From contig NZ_DF968181.1 in the NCBI RefSeq assembly GCF_001192795.1, positions 648,342 to 712,341 of the forward strand: a stretch of 64,000 nucleotides of DNA, written 5' to 3'. The DNA is from Flexilinea flocculi. Lineage in GTDB: Bacteria > Chloroflexota > Anaerolineae > Anaerolineales > Anaerolineaceae. The notes beneath the pieces are model-generated. The model was given only the letters and a program-made list of their open reading frames with translations, made no database searches and had not been told where the DNA came from. A program made the translations under genes and the position numbers. Position 1 is the stretch's first letter. Every line of letters starts with the position of its first letter. Below, piece by piece: positions 59,827 through 64,000 of the stretch.

Positions 59827-60987
59827 TCAGTCACCGGATGGCATGGAGCAGTATTCCGGTAGATTTTTTCCGTTTCTTCCGCCGCATATACTACCAAAAG
59901 CCATTTTCCCATCTTCCGTTACTGAGTAAAACTGATTTTTATTTGCCAGCATACGCCAAGTGAATGGTGCGGCTCTGTTTTGCCATGGCCAGGCAAATTT
60001 CCCCTCCAGTGTTCTTCCGTTTTCCATTACAGTTGCTTCGATCAGAACCGGTTCACCCTGCGCATCATAAAAGAATCCAAGGACTTCTTTTCCCGTCTGT
60101 GTGAACCAACTCCATGTTGTATTGATTGCCACAGGATCAAAAGGATCGCGAATGAGCCATTTGCCTGTCCAATCGAAGGAAACAAGTTCAGGTGTCGGAG
60201 ACGCAGTCGGTGTCAAGGTCAAGTCAGGAGTTTGACTTAATTGTACAGCAGCGGTGTTGGTCTCGGCAATCTGCTCCGGATTCAATTCCACTTTAAACTG
60301 AATCCAAAATTTTGGCGTCACAATTTCATTTTCGGAATTGATCAGGAAAAAATCAGCGACATATTCTCCAGGGATATCGGGTGCCTGAAGCGGAATGGCA
60401 AGATCAACTATCCCGCCATTTCGCACATTATATTGACGCGGTCCCCAGGAACTGATGGCAAAATCAACCAAATCTGTCTCTTGAATAAATATCGCTCGTG
60501 CCATTTGAGGGGATCCGAAAGGATTTGAATATCCGATAACGATCCGATATTCATCATTCCAAATCTGATTTCCTGCATTTTTAAGACGCCAGCTTTTTAT
60601 GAACATTTCGTTAGGAGAAAAAATAGTTCCATCCGGAATAGTAACGTCTGTGATGACCTCCAAAAAATCCGTATCTGATTCCGGGAACAAAGAGATGTCA
60701 GCAGAAACCTCTGTCGGCGTAGATACCGGTTTTATTGTTTCAGTTGCGGCTATTGTGGAACTGGGTGAAACAGTGGACATCGCCTGAGCTGGCGTGGCCG
60801 TTATTGTCGATGTTTTTGAAGGTCTGCTTGTAACAAGGACCGGCATGGTAATCGTTTTTACAATAAACAGGTCGTTGATTTTTTCTCGCACATTATCACG
60901 AATCACCGTTGGAGAACAACCGCTTAAAATGGGTAATGGAAGAATCAGAAAAACGATGAGAATCCAAACGAGCTTATTTTTTAACAT
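59827..60987 (-). CDS. Lipoprotein with NBR1-type Ig-like domain
   Basis: 386 residues. Lipobox LSGC with C24 after a hydrophobic signal. A Thr/Ser/Pro linker (~45-95) leads to an NBR1/FW-type Ig domain (~105-235; PNEMFIKSWRLKNAGNQIW, then SSWGPRQYNVRNGG and PGEYVADFFLIN). A second linker (~245-270) and a beta-rich C-terminal domain (~273-380) follow; the latter ends with several cysteines. This kind of protein is common in Chloroflexota. Function unknown. It overlaps tsaC by 7 bases. Confidence 0.82.
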   Translation of the reverse strand: MLKNKLVWILIVFLILPLPILSGCSPTVIRDNVREKINDLFIVKTITMPVLVTSRPSKTSTITATPAQAMSTVSPSSTIAATETIKPVSTPTEVSADISLFPESDTDFLEVITDVTIPDGTIFSPNEMFIKSWRLKNAGNQIWNDEYRIVIGYSNPFGSPQMARAIFIQETDLVDFAISSWGPRQYNVRNGGIVDLAIPLQAPDIPGEYVADFFLINSENEIVTPKFWIQFKVELNPEQIAETNTAAVQLSQTPDLTLTPTASPTPELVSFDWTGKWLIRDPFDPVAINTTWSWFTQTGKEVLGFFYDAQGEPVLIEATVMENGRTLEGKFAWPWQNRAAPFTWRMLANKNQFYSVTEDGKMAFGSICGGRNGKNLPEYCSMPSGD

Positions 60988-61604
60988 GCATCAATTTCTT
61001 CTGATGAAATTGCCCCTTCTCTTAAGATTTTTATTGGATCAAGTGTGCAGTCGACTACGGTTGACGCGATGCCACTGCCTTTGACCATTCCTCCATCGAT
61101 GATGAGATCCAGTTGATCGCCAAGGATTGGTTGGAATTCTTCAACAGTTTTTGCTGCAGGATGACCCGAAAGATTAGCTGATGTAGTGGCAAGTGGCCCA
61201 GTTTTTCGAATTAAATCTCTGATAAATGGGTGATCCGGAATTCTGAGCCCGATTTTGTCATTGTTGGAAATATTTGGCGGAAGATTGGTTTTCTTCGATA
61301 CGATGATTGTCAATCCTCCCGGCCAAAATTTCGCTGCAAGCGATGTGGCTTTGGGAGAAAAATTTTCTGCTATCAACAGTGCTTGAGAAGCATCACCTAA
61401 TAAAACGGCAATTGATTTATTAGTATCTCTTTCCTTTATCTGATAAATTCTGCTGATCGCAGCTGCATTCCAGGCGGAAGCGGCGATACCATAGACGGTA
61501 TCGGTTGGTATTGCAATAATTCCTCCTGAAAGTATGATTTGACTGGCAGATTCAAGAGCAGCCTGTTGCTGCTCCTCAGATGCGATTTGTATAATTTTGC
61601 TCAA
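60981..61604 (-). CDS. tsaC: Threonylcarbamoyl-AMP synthase (TsaC/Sua5/YrdC)
   Basis: Makes threonylcarbamoyl-AMP for the t6A37 modification of ANN-decoding tRNAs, 207 residues. YrdC fold motifs: IPTDTVYGIA, IKERDTNKSIAVL, PGGLTIIV, GLRIPDHPF, TTSANLSG and ASTVVDC. It is the short form, lacking the C-terminal Sua5 domain. It starts 2 bases after prmC ends. The order prfA-prmC-tsaC is a widespread translation-factor cluster. Confidence 0.93.
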   Translation of the reverse strand: MSKIIQIASEEQQQAALESASQIILSGGIIAIPTDTVYGIAASAWNAAAISRIYQIKERDTNKSIAVLLGDASQALLIAENFSPKATSLAAKFWPGGLTIIVSKKTNLPPNISNNDKIGLRIPDHPFIRDLIRKTGPLATTSANLSGHPAAKTVEEFQPILGDQLDLIIDGGMVKGSGIASTVVDCTLDPIKILREGAISSEEIDAC

Positions 61605-61606
61605 AA

Positions 61607-62461
61607 TTACTCCTGTGTTTCAATCGAAAGAATTCTTGGCATGCCTGAATAATCATCTTCCACTTCAATTTTTGCACTTGGGAAAAAGGCTTTTGCTGTT
61701 TTGAGTGCAAGATTTTTTTGTGAGTATTCAATTTCACATAATATCATTGCTTTCGGAAGCAGTTTGTTTTGTATGTCATTGAATAATTTTCGATATTGTT
61801 CAAATCCATCGCTGCCCCCATCCAGTGCAAGGATTGGTTCAGTTTTTGCAACGTCCAATTCTTTGCAGCGCTGTGTCGGAATATAGGGCAAATTCGCGCA
61901 AACCAGACCAAAAAATCCTCCCAATGGGCTGGACAGATCTCCCTGGACAAGAAGATTCTGTTTTTCAAATCCCATTCGAGAAGAATTCTTTTTGGCAATC
62001 AGCAGTGCATGATAGGATAGATCTACGGAAGTAAAATATATTTCCCGATTCTGCATCGATTTCAGAATCGATAACGCTATGCAGCCGGATCCCGTGCCGA
62101 TGTCTGCCGCGTTCGTTATATCTGAATTCTCTCCTAACCAGCGGATCGCTTTTTCAACAAGCATCTCGGTTTCCGGCCGGGGGATTAGCACATCTGCTGT
62201 GACGATGAAGGAATTTCCAAAAAAGCCCCATTCTCCAAGGATATAAGGAAGCGGCTCATGCTTTATGAGCCGCTCTGTCATTTCAAGAATGTTTTGTTTT
62301 TCGGGTTCAGTAAGTTTTTTGTCTGGATGTGACAGAAGGAGAGGTCTGTGAAGTCCGGTTGCTTTTTCAAGGATTTCCTGAGCATCCAACGATGGCGTAT
62401 CACTGATATCCTTGGATAGCAGCGCTTGCCGGATATACTCCAACGCTTCGCCAATTGTCAT
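61607..62461 (-). CDS. prmC: Release factor glutamine methyltransferase PrmC
   Basis: Methylates the Gln of the GGQ motif in release factors, 284 residues. N-terminal helical domain, IPRPETE (93-99), SAM loop DIGTGSG (120-126), and ANLPYIP with N190-LPY193 in place of the usual NPPY. The Pro-to-Leu change occurs in other PrmC proteins and should not abolish activity. prfA, its substrate gene, is 8 bases upstream. Confidence 0.94.
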   Translation of the reverse strand: MTIGEALEYIRQALLSKDISDTPSLDAQEILEKATGLHRPLLLSHPDKKLTEPEKQNILEMTERLIKHEPLPYILGEWGFFGNSFIVTADVLIPRPETEMLVEKAIRWLGENSDITNAADIGTGSGCIALSILKSMQNREIYFTSVDLSYHALLIAKKNSSRMGFEKQNLLVQGDLSSPLGGFFGLVCANLPYIPTQRCKELDVAKTEPILALDGGSDGFEQYRKLFNDIQNKLLPKAMILCEIEYSQKNLALKTAKAFFPSAKIEVEDDYSGMPRILSIETQE

Positions 62462-62469
62462 TTTTTGAT

Positions 62470-63528
62470 CTATTCCTGATTTGATACCGATAACCGTTCC
62501 GTCTCATCTTTGAGTATTAATTCATCAATAAAAAGATCCAAATCTCCATTCATTACTCCGGAAAGATTAAAGGAAGAAACATTGATTCGATGATCTGTGA
62601 CACGCGATTGGGGATAATTATACGTTCGAATTTTTTCAGAACGGTCGCCGGTTCCAACCATCGAACGGCGCGTTGCATCCAGCTCATCCTGACGTTTTTG
62701 CTGTTCCATATCATACAGTCTTGCGCGCAGGATACTCATCGCCCGGGTTTTATTTTGGAGCTGTGATCTTTCATCCTGACAGGTAATGACCATCCCGGTA
62801 GGATTGTGAATTAATCGGACTGCAGTGGAGTTCTTTTGAACGTTCTGCCCGCCGGCGCCGGCAGATTTGAATACTTCTATCTTAATATCCGATTCCGGAA
62901 TCTGAATGTCCAAATCTTCCACTTCTGCCAGGACAGCTACGGTTACAGCGGATGTATGTATCCTTCCCTGGGATTCAGTGATCGGAACACGCTGTACTCG
63001 GTGAGTACCGGATTCAAATTTGAGTCGTGAATAGGCTCCTTTGCCTTTCACCATGAAGGTGATTTCTTTATATCCGCCGACTCCAATTTCATTTGCGGAA
63101 AGAATTTCCAGATGCCAGTGGCGGGCTTCCGCATAATGGCTGTACATTCTGAAAAGATCAGAAGCAAAAATGGCTGCCTCGTCGCCACCTGTTCCTGCAC
63201 GAATTTCGATGATGACATTTTTTGAGTCGCGTGGATCTTTTGGAATCAGAAGATTGCGGATTTCTTTTTCGAGTTCTGTGACTCTGGGAATCAATTCTTC
63301 CAATTCTGCAGCAGCAAGCTCTGACATTTCCGGATCTTTTTCAAGTTCCCTTGCTTCGTCAATCCTTTCCAAAGTCAGTTTGTAGAGCCGGCCTTTTTCC
63401 ACGATTTCCTCAATCTCTGCTCTTTCTTTCATTAACTCCGCTGTTTTTTGAAAGTCATCCGTGTTTTGTTCAATTAAATGATTAATCTCCTCATAACGTG
63501 ATTCGATCGCGTCTATTTTTTCAAGCAT
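62470..63528 (-). CDS. prfA: Peptide chain release factor 1
   Basis: Recognises UAA and UAG, 352 residues. Tripeptide anticodon PIT (182-184) within RVPITESQGRIHTS marks RF1. GGQ is at 226-228 (SAGAGGQNVQ, where GGQHVN or GGQNVN is usual). AGAGGAA precedes the ATG. It is first in an operon with prmC, tsaC, the lipoprotein and the mazG-like gene. Because RF2 reads UGA, this factor is not relevant to the TGA-interrupted frame at 30685. Confidence 0.95.
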   Translation of the reverse strand: MLEKIDAIESRYEEINHLIEQNTDDFQKTAELMKERAEIEEIVEKGRLYKLTLERIDEARELEKDPEMSELAAAELEELIPRVTELEKEIRNLLIPKDPRDSKNVIIEIRAGTGGDEAAIFASDLFRMYSHYAEARHWHLEILSANEIGVGGYKEITFMVKGKGAYSRLKFESGTHRVQRVPITESQGRIHTSAVTVAVLAEVEDLDIQIPESDIKIEVFKSAGAGGQNVQKNSTAVRLIHNPTGMVITCQDERSQLQNKTRAMSILRARLYDMEQQKRQDELDATRRSMVGTGDRSEKIRTYNYPQSRVTDHRINVSSFNLSGVMNGDLDLFIDELILKDETERLSVSNQE

Positions 63529-63584
63529 GATTCCTCTTCGTCAATCGGGATCTGATTTTCCCGGATAGTGATTTTTTTTATCAT

Positions 63585-63710
63585 CAGGTCGAAATTTGGA
63601 AAACCCTTTTAAGAAAGGATAGAAATTCTGTTGTTGTGTCGTTTTGCGCAGAACGTAAAAATGACACAATACCAAATCATCTTTCCATATTTCGAAAGGT
63701 TGTTTTTCTA
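63585..63710. repeat. Family 1 hairpin element (copy v)
   Basis: Left arm GGTCGAAATTTGGAAAACCC; stem TTGTGTCGTTTT (63633-63644) with AAAATGACACAA (63657-63668), one mismatch; tip GCGCAGAACGT; right arm CTTTCCATATTTCGAAAGG. Confidence 0.7.
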
Positions 63711-63770
63711 CCGGATTTCCGGCAAAAGCAATTATAACAGGTGAATAAAGATCAATAAAAAACTTCTTAA

Positions 63771-63860
63771 GCAATTCGAAATATCATCATGTTATTTGAA
63801 CCAATCGGGAAAAACAACACAACAGCAGCTTATCCTTCCTAAAGTTCAAATTGTTATTTC
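63771..63860. repeat. Partial family 1 element (copy w)
   Basis: Left arm AAGCAATTCGAAATATCATC, then AACAACACAACAGCAGC and a decayed right arm (CCTTCCTAAAGTTCAAATTG). The gap 63529-63979 shows copies v and w and no ORF. Confidence 0.5.
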
Positions 63861-63979
63861 AGATACCTGGAAAAAATCCCAATAGGGTCTGATTTAAAAA
63901 ATCTGCCTTCGATTGAAACAAAAGTGTTTCATTATCGTATTAATCAATAGAATCGATTACAAAAAGAAATGGAGAACTT

Positions 63980-64000
63980 ATGAAATTGCAGACAATGAAT
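63980..64000 (+). CDS. Start of a gene running off the window
   Basis: ATG at 63980 with GGAG 6 bases upstream opens a frame of seven visible codons (MKLQTMN). Too short to identify. Confidence 0.4.

Noticed and set aside
1676-63860. Family 1 elements as integron attC sites
   Set aside because: They have conserved outer arms, variable symmetric stems, no GTTRRRY-type ends with a consistent orientation, and no integrase in the window.
1676-63860. Family 1 hairpins as intrinsic terminators
   Set aside because: The T-runs are inside the stem near the tip and not after the stem, and GC content is low; true terminators in this window look different (3699, 7485, 19299, 56092).

Overview
The window looks like the chromosome of a strictly anaerobic bacterium of the Chloroflexota, most likely the Anaerolineae. 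This is inference from gene style and not from a marker gene. The clues are Thr/Pro-rich linkers in surface proteins, an NBR1-type Ig lipoprotein, a PP2C phosphatase fused to a formylglycine-enzyme-like ectodomain, low-to-moderate GC, many ABC importers, and flavin/iron-sulfur oxidoreductases without an aerobic respiratory chain.

Layout. 1-1552: rsgA (cut by the window edge) and an OsmC-family peroxidase, both minus. 2343-7530: a branched-chain amino acid type ABC importer (livJ, then livHMGF), with a terminator-like hairpin separating the binding protein from the permeases. 7656-18799: a purine module. A guanine-deaminase-like gene on plus converges on a long minus-strand operon encoding adenine deaminase, three xanthine-dehydrogenase-type subunits, a BMP-family nucleoside/purine ABC importer and a 165-residue membrane-anchored protein of unknown role. 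The operon would import purines, deaminate adenine and hydroxylate the resulting oxopurines. 19299-28795: AraC regulator, tRNA-Gly, serine hydrolase, rsmG, recF, def, a PH-like membrane protein and clpC. 29372-36174: a CBS protein with a HEPN-like motif, a c-di-GMP phosphodiesterase with a decayed GGDEF domain, a five-heme cytochrome and a ferric-reductase-like flavocytochrome. 36507-39651: a three-gene glycerol-3-phosphate-dehydrogenase-like oxidoreductase operon. 40067-42115: the PP2C/FGE fusion. 42125-44218: a 202-bp tandem repeat array followed by an intact IS256-type element. 44415-50700: fmt, a ketopantoate-reductase-like gene, a penicillin-binding protein whose catalytic residues appear replaced, a rhomboid protease and gmk. 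50998-56120: a BspA-type LRR protein, an aspartase/fumarase, an L,D-transpeptidase and a dolichol-phosphate-mannose-synthase-like glycosyltransferase. 56237-57065: a second palindrome array. 57090-63528: lplA, a degenerate dihydroorotase-like gene, mazG-like, the NBR1-type lipoprotein, tsaC, prmC and prfA, all minus.

The most unusual content is between the genes. Two repeat families occupy nearly every gap between transcription units. Family 1 is a roughly 90-130 bp nested palindrome: outer arms resembling CAGCAATTCGAAATATGGA and its complement, an inner hairpin whose stem sequence differs between copies yet pairs with itself, and a TTTTnCGC/GCGnAAAA-type tip. Family 2 is a roughly 109-bp cloverleaf-like palindrome bounded by TGTCATTGCGAG and its complement; it occurs singly, nested inside family 1, and in two tandem arrays whose units alternate A-B-A-B. 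The IS256-type element sits in the loop of a family 1 hairpin with an 8-bp target duplication, and removing it restores a perfect 20-bp stem.

All coordinates, motifs and base pairings were read by eye from the sequence. Functions come from family recognition and no database search was run.
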